Positions 54,660 to 64,000 of a stretch of DNA of 64,000 nt are shown here, in pieces (position 1 is the first letter of the stretch; each line of letters opens with the position of its first letter). The notes under the pieces are model-generated. The model was given only the letters and a program-made list of their open reading frames with translations, was not told where the DNA came from and did no database searches. The position numbers and the translations under genes are program-made. The stretch covers positions 62,001-126,000 of the forward strand of contig JAANBB010000039.1 of assembly GCA_014621425.1 (NCBI GenBank), in the 5' to 3' direction. Source of the DNA: Cylindrodendrum hubeiense. Its lineage: Eukaryota; Ascomycota; Sordariomycetes; Hypocreales; Nectriaceae.

Positions 54660-55849
54660 TCAACCCGAGTGTTCCCTGACTAGATCCTCCAGCTTCTCCT
54701 GGAAGTCGAAAAAGTAGTTGATGGCCTGAATAATCTTGCCCTCGCTGGTTCCAAACCCGCTCCGCGTAAAAGCCAGCTTCCAGGCGCTCTCATCCCCGAC
54801 GAGGGCCTGGTAATCGCGCTTCTCCCAGCTGTTGTTATCTGGGCCTTGGGCAAAGTAATCTCCAAGCTTGCCATCCAAGGCTGAGATATCGCTCTCGGAT
54901 AGTGCGCGGAGAAGGGCGGGTGAAATGGTGACGTGTTGAATTCCGGCAAGCTGCATCACTTCGCCGACCGACGTAAGCGAAGCGGCCAGGACTTGAGTGC
55001 GAAAGTTCTTGGCGATGTAGTAAGCTTGAGCCTCGCGACAGAAGTCAAAGGCTTTGTGTTCATCCACGGCCCTGGACATGTTAGCGTGATGTTGTCTTGT
55101 CATAGGCGGGGGCATCTCACCCGGCCTCAAAATGGACCCTGAGCTCGTTAACATAGGGAGCAATATAGGTGCACTGTGCATCCGATGCCAAGGCTGCTTG
55201 CTCCATGCAGAACATGGTGGTGGCAAGGGTAGAAATGCCCTTATCCTCCAGGATGCGGCAGGCTTGCAAGCCCTCCCACGTCGCAGGGACCTTGATGCAG
55301 ACCCGTTTTGCGTCAAATTCAGGTGCCAGAGTCTTGAAGATTTGAATAATGCCTGTTTCTATTAGTATAGTCCGGTCAAGTTTAGAGACATTTTAAAGCA
55401 TACGTTGGGCATTCTCCACAGTCGCTGTCGCCGAATAGGACAACTTGGGGTTGGTCTGGATGTGTACATAGCCAGTCAAATTGGGAACAATTGTCAGCTG
55501 TAGCTTGGCCATCTAGATCCATGTCAGTTAGTATAAAATCCTGTGCAATAAAATAGTCACCTACCATAACCTCTACCACGAATTCTTCAAACGCTATGCC
55601 GCCTTGAAGCTCCTTCAGCGTGCCTCGGGCGTCACTGACAGCTTCTTTGATGAGCCCCTCATGGTGTAATTGCGTTTGTCCAGCGATGGATTTGGTGAGT
55701 TCAAAAAATGCAATAGCCTATCGGGCAATCAGCTCTCAGGTTCCACTCGACGCGACAGATATTCCGGAGTTGGGAGATTGAAATACCTGGTTTGAGGTGC
55801 AGTCCACGAATGGGCCTAGGTCTTTGGCGACTGCATTCAAGTCAGCCAT
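54660..55849 (-). CDS. Transaldolase-like enzyme
   Basis: Class I aldolase-fold enzyme transferring a dihydroxyacetone unit in the non-oxidative pentose phosphate pathway. Five exons (55849-55787, 55717-55565, 55512-55404, 55352-55121, 55071-54660) give 322 aa, the normal transaldolase length; each intron is 49-69 nt with GT...AG. The Schiff-base lysine is in RVCIKVPATWEGLQACRILE (Lys129), followed by STLATTMFCMEQAALAS and CTYIAPYVNELRVHFEAG. The usual N-terminal DATTNPSL motif appears as DCTSNQAIAF, and the segment that normally reads like TEVDPRLS is HIQTNPKLS (Gln91). This marks the divergent fungal clade rather than housekeeping TAL1; catalytic competence is uncertain. It converges on the transporter with an AT-rich gap between them, and may process pentoses released by the GH39-like enzyme (inference). 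Confidence 0.88.
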
Positions 55850-57017
55850 TGGCTGTCACCAAACACTCGATTTATTACAAAAGACATACCATTGACGTCG
55901 AGGGTATCGCAATCGACCCGGCTGGTCTCTCGGAGGGCGTCCAGAAGAGTAGGCATTACTGTGAAGGGAGCGAGGGCGATATGTCGCGTGGGTTGGGCAC
56001 GAGGAATTACGATGGAAATAGGGAGAACTTGGGGAAATACACGACGGATTGCTCGTTTGGATGTGAGAAACCGAAGAAACCGGAACAAGGTGAATGATGC
56101 CCGCATCGCATTCTTATGGGGCGCGTTTTGGTGGCTAGATTAACGTTGACGATTTGGCTCGGCATGCGCGACAGCGTGTCCCCCGCTCTCAACGCAACAT
56201 TCTAGCATATGGCAATTCATTCGCTCGGCTCGACCCTCCTGAAGTACCAGGCCGACTTCTGCTCTTCAGGTGACTCTGGGGCGTCTCCATATTGCGGCTA
56301 CAACTGCCAACGAGACACTGAACTGTGGTGGGGACGCTTGAATGGGAGCCCAAGTCCTCTCCACACCCCATAATTCCCATTCTAGGCTGCCACATTTCGT
56401 CCCTCGAGCGGCTCCGACTGCGCTGGATCGTCGGAGAAGGAGGAGGGGAGATGGCGAGATCACATGGGATGTGGAAGCGCAAACATGGAGCCAATTGACA
56501 CGGGGGACTCCTCCATGTCGAAACGACTAGGCGCAGTGCTACTACTGAATGCGTTTAGAGGCATCTCGGCAGTAATCCATGGCTCGCCTTGATCGACCGC
56601 TTTGGCTGCAGCCACCAAAGACAACCCGGAATTGGCAGCTGTGCCGAGAAGACTTGAAGGCTAAAAGATTCGGGGCGTGGAGGGGATGGTGTGGAGGGGA
56701 TGGTGTGGAGGAGATGGAGTGGAGTGTGAGAGCTGACCGGGCGTGGGGGGATCCCGAATGTTGGAGGCACAACGAACGAACCACTCGGGCCGTTGAGAAC
56801 CACACGTGCCGTATCACGTGCCACATCCGTTTCCCCAGAACTTCCCCATTCGGAAGAAACCACCAAGAAATCTGCCCTCACATCACGAGTCGTACCACTG
56901 CCCACAGCCAACATCGCGCCAGGCGCCCTGCACCACCTCTCCTTTTCCCCAGCTCCCGCGCAACGGTAATGGATTGAGATTTCCCTCGGGACGCCATGAA
57001 CCGAGCGCCAGGCGACT
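55850..57017. other. Divergent promoter region transaldolase / COX10
   Basis: About 1.2 kb. The open frames here (for example 56555-57049 minus) are GC-driven and unrecognised. CACGTG-containing sequence occurs at 56803-56821. No gene supported. Confidence 0.5.
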
Positions 57018-58571
57018 ATGCGACCACCACGATGTCTCGTCCCCGCCACGGAGCTCCAGTCTTGGAGAGTGCTCTCCGGAGCCCCTCATAGCAGCCCTTT
57101 TGCGTCGCTGACGGTGCGACGATGGATGTCGTCGCCCGCCGCCTTCCAGGCGCCCCGGATGGCCGGTGTCTTGCCATTGAGGGGCCCTGCCTTTTTTCTA
57201 TCCAACCGACTCTTTGAGCGATCCAATTGCCTCGATTTCATCGTCTCACGCCGTGCCAATGGTGGCATTGCGTCCACGGCCGCCGCCGCCTCGACCCCCG
57301 AAGCTGCCGACTCAGCCACCTCTATCTCCTCCCAATCCTCCCAATCCGACTCGACTATCGCTCCTCATCGTCGACGACAAGCTCAACGCCGCGAAAAGGC
57401 TGCCGCTGCCGCCGCCGCCGACGGAGAAAAGCCTCTACCTCTCGATGCCTCGTCGCTTTTAACCACCCATGCCGCCGCCCAACCGACCAATTCCATCCGC
57501 CGGACCGTTTCGATCTTGATGTCCCTCTCGAAGCCTCGATTGACCATGCTTGTCGTCCTGTCGGCCATGGCTACATATGCGCTCTACCCAGTTCCTGAGA
57601 TGCTGGCTCCGAGCACTACCGAAACGCCAAGCTTGAGCCCTCTGACGTTGCTCTTCCTCACCACCGGCACAACTCTCTGCTCGGCCAGTGCGAATGCACT
57701 CAACATGCTTTACGAGCCTGCCACCGACGCCAAGATGAGCCGAACTCGAAACCGTCCCTTGGTGAGACGCCTCATCTCGACCCGTAGCGCCGTAGCCTTC
57801 GCTATCTTGGCTGGAGCCACTGGAGTGGGAGCATTGTACGTGGGCGTCAACCCAACCGTTTCATTCCTGGGATTCGCCAATATTGTGATATACGCCGGCA
57901 TGTACACCCCGCTCAAGCGGATAAGTGCCTTTAATACCTGGCTCGGCGCTGTGGTGGGTGGCATTCCGCCTCTAATGGGTTGGGCTGCAGCAGCTGGCGA
58001 GGCTGCCACCAAGGACGGCTCCTGGCGAGAACTTTTGTTTGCCAATGACGGTTCCTCAATTGGCGGCTGGCTCATGGCTGGATTGCTCTTTGCCTGGCAG
58101 TTTCCCCATTTTATGGCCCTCAGCTGGCCCATCCGCGAGGAGTACAAGACTGCTGGTCTTCGCATGCTAGCATGGACGAACCCGGCACGCAACGCCCGCG
58201 TCGCCCTCCGATACAGTTTCGTCTTTATGCCTCTCTGTGTCGGACTATGCGCTGCTGGGGTCACTGATTGGTCATTCGCTGTTACCAGTTTTCCTATTAA
58301 CGCCTGGCTCCTGCGAGAGGCCGTGCGTTTCTGGCAAACTGAGGGTCACCACGGCACCGCGAGAGGCCTGTTCTGGGCAAGCATTTGGCATCTGCCCGGT
58401 GTAATGATCTTGGCTCTTCTGCATAAGAAGGGTATGTGGAGCAGGGCGTGGAACAGCCTATTTGGTGAAGATGAGGGCGAATGGGAAGAAGAGGAGTTGG
58501 ACGAGATGGTAATCATGGAGGCGGAGAACCCGAGTGATCGGTTGCGAGACGCCAAGCCGTCGAGCTCATGA
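57018..58571 (+). CDS. COX10: Protoheme IX farnesyltransferase COX10
   Basis: Mitochondrial inner-membrane enzyme that adds a farnesyl group to heme b to make heme O, needed for heme A and cytochrome c oxidase. Single exon, 517 aa. The first 130 residues are Arg/Ser/Ala-rich and poor in acidic residues (for example SLTVRRWMSSPAAF), fitting a mitochondrial targeting sequence and linker. The UbiA-type core begins at MSLSKPRLTMLVVLSAMATYALYP. The prenyl-diphosphate motif is ASANALNMLYEPATDAKMSRTRNRPL, with YAGMYTPLKRISAFNTWLGAVVGGIPPLMGW and LFAWQFPHFMALSWPIREEYKTAGLRM also diagnostic. The acidic C-terminus (GEDEGEWEEEELDE) resembles fungal orthologues. An alternative start at an internal Met (for example MSSPAAF) is possible. 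Confidence 0.95.
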   Translation: MRPPRCLVPATELQSWRVLSGAPHSSPFASLTVRRWMSSPAAFQAPRMAGVLPLRGPAFFLSNRLFERSNCLDFIVSRRANGGIASTAAAASTPEAADSATSISSQSSQSDSTIAPHRRRQAQRREKAAAAAAADGEKPLPLDASSLLTTHAAAQPTNSIRRTVSILMSLSKPRLTMLVVLSAMATYALYPVPEMLAPSTTETPSLSPLTLLFLTTGTTLCSASANALNMLYEPATDAKMSRTRNRPLVRRLISTRSAVAFAILAGATGVGALYVGVNPTVSFLGFANIVIYAGMYTPLKRISAFNTWLGAVVGGIPPLMGWAAAAGEAATKDGSWRELLFANDGSSIGGWLMAGLLFAWQFPHFMALSWPIREEYKTAGLRMLAWTNPARNARVALRYSFVFMPLCVGLCAAGVTDWSFAVTSFPINAWLLREAVRFWQTEGHHGTARGLFWASIWHLPGVMILALLHKKGMWSRAWNSLFGEDEGEWEEEELDEMVIMEAENPSDRLRDAKPSSS

Positions 58572-59359
58572 CGGCAATGTAAAACAGATGTATGATTGAC
58601 AGGGCGGCATTCGAGGGGATGCGACAAGACCTGGCATCCGCCTCACCGAGAAGTGGCTCATTTTGTCGCACTTCGTTTGCACACGACTCAACACCATTGT
58701 AGACTATATATAGGTCATATTTAAGACTCAAATGACGGGGACGTAACCAAATGAACAAAAACAGGCAAATGTGTATTCTCAGTGCGGGACTAGTCCAATA
58801 TCCTAGATAATGCCATCACATCCCCATGCCCTGGTATCTCTATCTCTAGTGTACAAGACAAGCGAAAGTCATCTCGGCCAATTGCCACCATTTTGGAAAT
58901 AAACAAAAGAAAAAGCAAGAAAATATCATTACGCGGCCTCCAACCAACTCCAGGGGAAACAGAAAAGCAACGGGAAAACAGGAAAAAAGCAGGTTGCTGA
59001 TCATAATCGTTTCGTTATCCAGAGCGCCGTGAACACCGTAACCTGGGGCTGCTCGCCATTCAGAGAGACATAAGGGAAGCAGACTGAAAAGACTGGTAGC
59101 ATGAGAGTGATTGAGGATGGCGGCCCAAACGACGGAGAAGGAATGGACGGTGACTGGTGGGAATCTCTGTGAAGAGGAAGCCAGGAGGAGTAATAATGGA
59201 ATGAGGGAGATAGTTGAGCGAGGGAGTGGGTGTATGTATGTGTGTCGAGTGTGTATGAGTGCCGTGTGAGTGTGAGTGTGAGCGTCGTGTCGTGATTTTA
59301 TAAGTATGTCGTAGGTGTGTTGTGTTGTAAGTGAACCCTCAGCTGGAACTGGTCGCCCT
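58572..59359. other. Convergent 3' region COX10 / Myb-SANT gene
   Basis: 0.8 kb holding both 3' UTRs. GT-rich and CA-rich simple sequence at 59225-59330 gives rise to a false 185-codon frame on the minus strand (58846-59403). Confidence 0.55.
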
Positions 59360-59615
59360 CTAGACGCCAGGACCACCACGAGGCCTGTTGATAATGTGCC
59401 CAATGCCCATATCTGAACTCTGAGGTCGGTTCGTGCTCAAGTATGGGCTGTTGCCCTGGCTGTGGCCGTTGCCGGCGTGGGCTCCGTATCCATGGCCGGC
59501 GCTGGCAGTGGAGCTCACACTCGATGAGTATCCGTGACCTCCGTACCCGACTCCGTAGGCACTCATGCCGTACGCGCCAGGGTTTGCGCTGAGCGCCGCC
59601 ATGTGAGCGTGCGGT

Positions 59616-59647
<32 letters not shown>

Positions 59648-60506
59648 TTGATGTTGCTGCTGCTGCTGCATGGCCTGGTACGTGGCCGCAGCCGAAGCCG
59701 TGCTGGAGTGCGCCGAATGCATGACCGACGACGTCGTCTCGGGGCTACTATAGGATGCGTCTAGTTCGTCAACCGGGGTCAGGCCCATGCCGGAGATGCC
59801 GCTGTCGTCGTCATACCCTGAGAGAGCACCGCCTGACTCGAGACGGTCGCGGCGGGCAGCGGCCCGGGCGGCGCTTTGCAGATTTTTAAGGCCGTTGGAC
59901 ATGCACTAGAAGAGGAATCACAGGTTAGTTTCTGGATATACAAGACAGAGTTTGTTGTGAGGGGAGATATCGCACCTTTTGCTCGACGACATTCCACTTC
60001 TCTCCGGTTCGGGCAGCCAGCCCGCTCCAGATCTCCTTGCGCATGCTCATGTACTCACGAGCGAGGCGCTGGAGCTTCTGGTTGTCCCAATCGTCCGAGC
60101 CCTTGCGCTCCATCAGTCGCTCATGGCGTTTGCGGCAGGCATTGGGCGTCTTGGTCGGGAAGAAGTTGGCCTGGATCTGGCCCCAGTTGAGGCCCTGCAT
60201 GCGTGCACTCAGCAGCTGCTGGTCATCTTGGGGCGTCCAGGCTCCCGAACTGGCGCGATGTTGAACGGGGGGCGGGACAGAGACGGCAGATGTGCTGCTG
60301 GGTGCGTATGAGTCGTAGGTGGGCTGCTGAACCTGGGCCTGAGCCTGCAGTGCCATGGAAGAGGCAGAGGTAGTGGGGACGTTGTAGTAGTTGCTGGGCA
60401 TAGCTATGCGTTGCTGGCTATACAGGGGAGAAGGAGCCAGAGAGACGGGCATGGGTGCTCCGTAGCGGCTGTGAGAGCTGCTCGAGTTCCTGGTGTGTTT
60501 CGGCAT
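59360..60506 (-). CDS. Myb/SANT-like transcription factor with polyglutamine tract
   Basis: Probable nuclear DNA-binding protein of 358 aa. Exon 1 is 60506-59976 and exon 2 is 59905-59360; the 70-nt intron (GTGCGA...TCTAG, with CTAAC) joins NVVEQK-CMSNGLKN. The SANT/Myb-type domain spans residues 88-135: GAWTPQDDQQLLSARMQGLNWGQIQANFFPTKTPNACRKRHERLMERK, split here only in description. Its Trp residues and RKRHERL recognition-helix end are typical. A second helical part with Trp140, Trp160 and Trp171 follows. The rest is low complexity: Ser/Gln-rich N-terminus, poly-Gln at residues 257-274 and a Gly/Tyr/Ser/His-rich C-terminus. I chose the ATG at 60506 because upstream in-frame residues are pyrimidine-tract derived. 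Similar fungal proteins are linked to development, but no orthologue is named here. Confidence 0.87.
59606..59672 (-). repeat. CAG/CAA trinucleotide repeat encoding poly-Gln
   Basis: Mixed CAG/CAA codons with one CAT (His) encode the Gln tract of the Myb/SANT-like protein. Length variation between isolates is likely. Confidence 0.85.
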
Positions 60507-63500
60507 GATGGCGAAGTGATTGTATGATAGGATGGTAGGCAAGGTAGAGCGAATGGTTCCAAAGTCGATTGGTGACAAGGAAGAAGACGTCCGGGATGTT
60601 GTCGGACCCTTGAAAGCGAGGGAGGATATTACCGATTAGGCGGGTGGAAAGAGGGTAAAGGCCTGGGTCAACCGGCCTGGTCTGTAATGGTCTCGTGGAG
60701 GTCGGCCGTGGTCTAGAGAAGTGGCCGAAACAAGAGGGTCCGGACGGTCATATATGGGTATAAGGAGTAAGGAGATAACGAAGGAGACGAGGATGAGAGA
60801 AGCGAATTCGAGGCCTGGCTGGTCAAGAAAGCGACAGAGGAAACGTGACAGAGACGAATGAGACCGAGAGACTAGGAAAAAAGGAAAAGGAAAATAGGAA
60901 AAAAGATGGAACTTGGTGTTTGAGCGAGAGCGTGTTTGAGGAGAGAGTAAAAAGAATGAGGCCATGAGAGGGCCGGATATGAAGCAGCTTTAAGCTCGCG
61001 GAGCGGCCGCGGGTGGATCGCAGAACAGAGCAAAAGACAAAGACCAATCTTGCCCTGGGCGGTTGCGCCGCTGAAACGAGACACAGGTACCGAAGGGGAA
61101 ATGAAACGACACACTTGTGTCTGGGGCAGAGAGTATGCCGCGAATGGGCCGCTGATATTGGTCGGCGAGGCGGCTGTCTGGGAGCTGGGCGGTTAGAAGG
61201 GTCCCGGGAGGGCGGCTACGGGGCGGGAGCCAGAGAGGGTCTCCTGACTGTGGGCAGACGGGGGCCCGCGCGGGAGGTGGGATTGACATGCGGTACATAG
61301 TACGGATGGGTATGAGGAAGCGCCAGCGCCTCGGTGCGTGGCGGTCAGGGCATCAGACAGTTCCGGATCTGGTGGGAGACGGGTTCGTGGCCGTTGGTCT
61401 GTCTGTCGCAGAGCCAACACCGGGGCGGCAGCGAGGCCGTGGCGTGGTCCTGTTCGGATGGTGTGGGCTATCATAGACAGAAGCGGACGAGCACGAGGGT
61501 GAAGCAGATCCTGAAGCATCTCAGAGCCAGCCATCGTGCAGGTTTCAGAGGCTTCCATGACATCAGGCTGGGGGGGGGCTGCAGTCTGCAGAGAGCCATC
61601 CCGCAACGGCGCGGCGAAATAGTGGCGCCTAACGAAATGAACGGGATCATTGCATTGCATGGATGGCGTGGTGGGGAGGGGGGGACGGGCATCGGAGATA
61701 ATGCGCCCACTGGGTGCCTCATGGGGGCGAGAGCCTCCCTTCAGCTTGCCACGAACGAGTTGGGCGTGGGAAGGTCTGCAGCGGCAGCGCCAGTGCGCCG
61801 TGGGCGGGGGGCAGCCGGTGCGACATGCGCATCATTGACGCAGCAGCAGCGGCGGCGGCAGCATCGGCGAGGGCCCCACACGGGGCGAGCACGAAATCCA
61901 GGTACCCGCAGGACCCCTGGATCGGGGAGGCGTTGGCGCTGAAGAGCTGGGGGAGCTCGCGGGATGGGATGGGATCGCCAGCGCCCACGAGGGGCTAACA
62001 CCGAGTCTGTGGTGTTGAAGTGCGTAACGTGGAAATTCGAGCTGGTGTGGGGCTGCCGGCCGCCCAATTGGCCGCCCGCGTGCAGGCGCGCGTTTAACTC
62101 AAAATTAAGCGGCTCCCGAACGAGCTAGCGCATCTATTTTTGGCCCTCCCCCGGCACCTGATTGGCCGCTGTAATTCGCATGTACCTCCCCACCGCCATC
62201 CGCTGGCAAGATACTTGGCACTCCGCAAAACTCCCCCTCACAGGCTGGGAGCGCGAGCGCTGGGGGATCCATGGACGGCGTCTCTGGCTCTGGTTGTCTG
62301 GGCTACCTAAAGCACCCTCGAGGACGGGCGGGCGAGCGCTTGCAAGGTCACAGCAATGGTCCACAGAGCAGCGCCAGGCGTGTACTGACGCACCGGGGCA
62401 GTTTCAGGTCGAGCCGGCGGCCTGCGAGCACCGGACGGCGAGCAGAGACAGGTGCGGCCGCCGTGGTGCACTCTGGTGTTGTTCTGGCTCGACGATAGAA
62501 CCATGTCGGTCCGCTGTGCGTACGCCACTGGTCAGTTCGGTGGACATGTGGCGGCGACCTGATGTTTTTTTTGCCTTTCGATGCCACAGACGGATGCCCA
62601 CCTGTTCGTCGCAGAACCGGCGCTGGCATGACAGGGGCGCGCTGGCCTGCCGACTGCGACGCTGGAGGATGCTCCCAAACCCAGGCCAAGGGGCAGACAT
62701 GTTTGATTGAGGAATCAGGATATCGAAGTATACTACGCAGTATGTAACAACCATTTAGCCTCAATTCGTCTATGACGACATTCACTGGAAGAGACAGACA
62801 AGACTGATGCCAATGATTGAGAGGCACGCAGCAAATTTCTGAGCGTCACTGAGACGGAACATTTACAGAATTAGAACACTTACACCGTCTGCCGCTGTGG
62901 TTTTAAGCGCCTTCCATAATTAGACTTGAGCTAGGTCTGATGCTCATTTTCTACCGCCGCCGCCTAAGTTGTGGGACGCTTCTCGCTTCGATCTTGGCGT
63001 GTCGAGTTACCCTATACCCATCGCCAACCCGAACCGGGCAAGCCTCAACACCAGGTGCCTTACACAGAAGGCACCTCGCTTCTTAATATTCGTAGATGGT
63101 GACTTTTAAATGTCTTTAATTTTAAATTGTAGAGACCTTAACCTCTTTCACTAGTACCTGGCATAAATCTCTGTCATTTACCTTTGGAAGAAGTTCTGGT
63201 GAGATCTTCGAGACAGTTTAGATCAATGTTGTCACACCCACTACAATTCATACGCATGAGAAAAACCCATAAATTCTAGCAATAATAAAATACGTGATGT
63301 CTTACAAATAAAAGAGAAAAAATATTACTATTTTGATAAGCATTATAATCGTATTTAATGTATATTGACTCTGGATTTATTCCTCACCCGTGTGTCACAT
63401 CAGGGATTGATGGGTGCGAATAGCAGCACTCATTTAGAAAGTGGGTGTTTCGAAAACTGAAGTCAGAATCACTGGGGCGTGGGGGACAAAGGTCATAAAT

Positions 63501-63671
63501 CATGTCAGTGTCATTCTCGTAACCCTAACCTTTTAAACTAATTGCCAACCAGAAAAAGCCCGTAAGGAACCCAGTCAAACGAGCCACCCCCCCAAGTACC
63601 GCCAACAGTCATACACCAGAAGATCCCAAGGGCCATAGATAGTCGAAATACGTATTGAGAACAGCCACCCA
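60507..63671. other. 3.2-kb intergenic region Myb/SANT gene to GH51
   Basis: The 60507-60990 part is the upstream region of the Myb/SANT gene, strongly purine-rich on the plus strand (GGAAAAAAGGAAAAGG-type near 60868-60905), so pyrimidine-rich on its sense strand. The 61000-62750 part is GC-rich with overlapping shadow frames only. The 62850-63560 part is AT-rich. No recognised gene. Confidence 0.5.
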
Positions 63672-64000
63672 TTACAGCTTCCATCGCAAAATGGTGAGCG
63701 AGTGCTTGGGGAACGTGAACAGACCCTCGCCGTCCCACTTGGACTCAGTGATGCCAACCTCCTGCTTGCTCTCGGTGTTGACGACGGTGACGTCAGTTCC
63801 GTTGACGCTGTGCACCTCGACATCCTTGCCGCTGACGCCGCGCAGCTCCGTCTCAAAGTCCTTGGTGTCGTTGATGTTGACGACGGCCAAGCTGACGACG
63901 CCGTCGTTGATGGCGGCGCTGACGTCCAGCCAGGGCGTCTCGATGGCGCCGCGGATCCACGCGGGCTCGGTGTCGCCCAGGTACTCGCCGGAGCGGACGT
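63672..64000 (-). CDS. C-terminal end of a GH51 alpha-L-arabinofuranosidase (5' part outside window)
   Basis: The last 109 codons of a minus-strand gene, entering from the right edge: VRSGEYLGDTEPAWIRGAIE, then TPWLDVSAAINDGVVSLAVV, NINDTKDFETELRGV and a final FTFPKHSLTILRWKL before TAA. This matches the C-terminal beta-sandwich of GH51 alpha-L-arabinofuranosidases, which remove terminal arabinose from arabinan and arabinoxylan. The catalytic barrel lies outside the window, so secreted versus intracellular type cannot be decided. A short in-frame Met at 63890 is not the start. It would act together with the GH43 arabinanase at 18 kb, but the two are not adjacent. Confidence 0.82.
   Translation of the reverse strand, partial: VRSGEYLGDTEPAWIRGAIETPWLDVSAAINDGVVSLAVVNINDTKDFETELRGVSGKDVEVHSVNGTDVTVVNTESKQEVGITESKWDGEGLFTFPKHSLTILRWKL

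Noticed and set aside
58846..59403. 185-codon minus-strand frame
   Set aside because: Built on GT/CA simple sequence in the 3' region of the Myb/SANT gene and overlaps its last codons out of frame.
63520..63540. Telomere-type repeat (CCCTAACC)
   Set aside because: Single copy only, no tandem array.

Overview
The window is nuclear DNA of a filamentous ascomycete. The genes are interrupted by short GT...AG introns of about 50-90 nt with CTAAC/CTGAC-like branch sites, spacing is loose, and the families present (fungal 7TM 'rhodopsin-domain' proteins, GH18/GH43/GH51 enzymes, an NB-ARC/TPR STAND protein, JIP5, COX10, MSH6, DPH2) fit Pezizomycotina, most likely Sordariomycetes and possibly Hypocreales. 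The species is not determined. I rebuilt exon-intron structures by hand from splice consensus and reading-frame continuity; they are models, not transcript-supported.

Layout. 0-32 kb: 5' part of a UapA/UapC-type purine permease (minus, cut by the window edge), a truncated iron-alcohol-dehydrogenase/maleylacetate-reductase-like gene, JIP5 (minus), a secreted GH18 chitinase, a secreted glycerophosphodiester phosphodiesterase, a 7TM membrane protein, a MARVEL protein, a GH43 arabinanase (minus), an 833-aa protein of unknown function with a +1-frame tail, a second MARVEL protein, DPH2 (minus) and an FAD monooxygenase. 33-43 kb: MSH6 (plus) and a large five-exon cysteine/histidine-rich protein of about 1670 aa (minus). 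45.5-56 kb is an accessory-looking island with AT-rich spacers: an NLR-like NB-ARC/TPR protein whose 5' exons encode two Gal4-type Zn(II)2Cys6 clusters; an apparently unsecreted GH39-like glycosidase; a divergently transcribed MFS sugar transporter with a one-base frameshift; and a transaldolase. 57-64 kb: COX10, a Myb/SANT-like factor (minus) and the 3' end of a GH51 arabinofuranosidase (minus, cut by the right edge).

Together, the glycosidase, transporter and transaldolase look like an import, intracellular hydrolysis and pentose-phosphate mini-cluster, with a shared 574-bp promoter carrying five CGGTGG motifs. GH43 and GH51 are complementary arabinan-degrading activities but are about 45 kb apart.

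The most unusual signals are: (1) the NLR-like gene with tandem zinc clusters upstream, one of them with a lost intron donor; (2) a TCG-TGA-T junction, like an antizyme +1 frameshift site, between the 833-aa ORF and a coding-like tail; (3) a 34-bp exact copy of chitinase coding sequence just upstream of the 7TM gene; (4) the sugar-utilisation mini-cluster. No tRNA, rRNA, CRISPR array or intact transposon was recognised.
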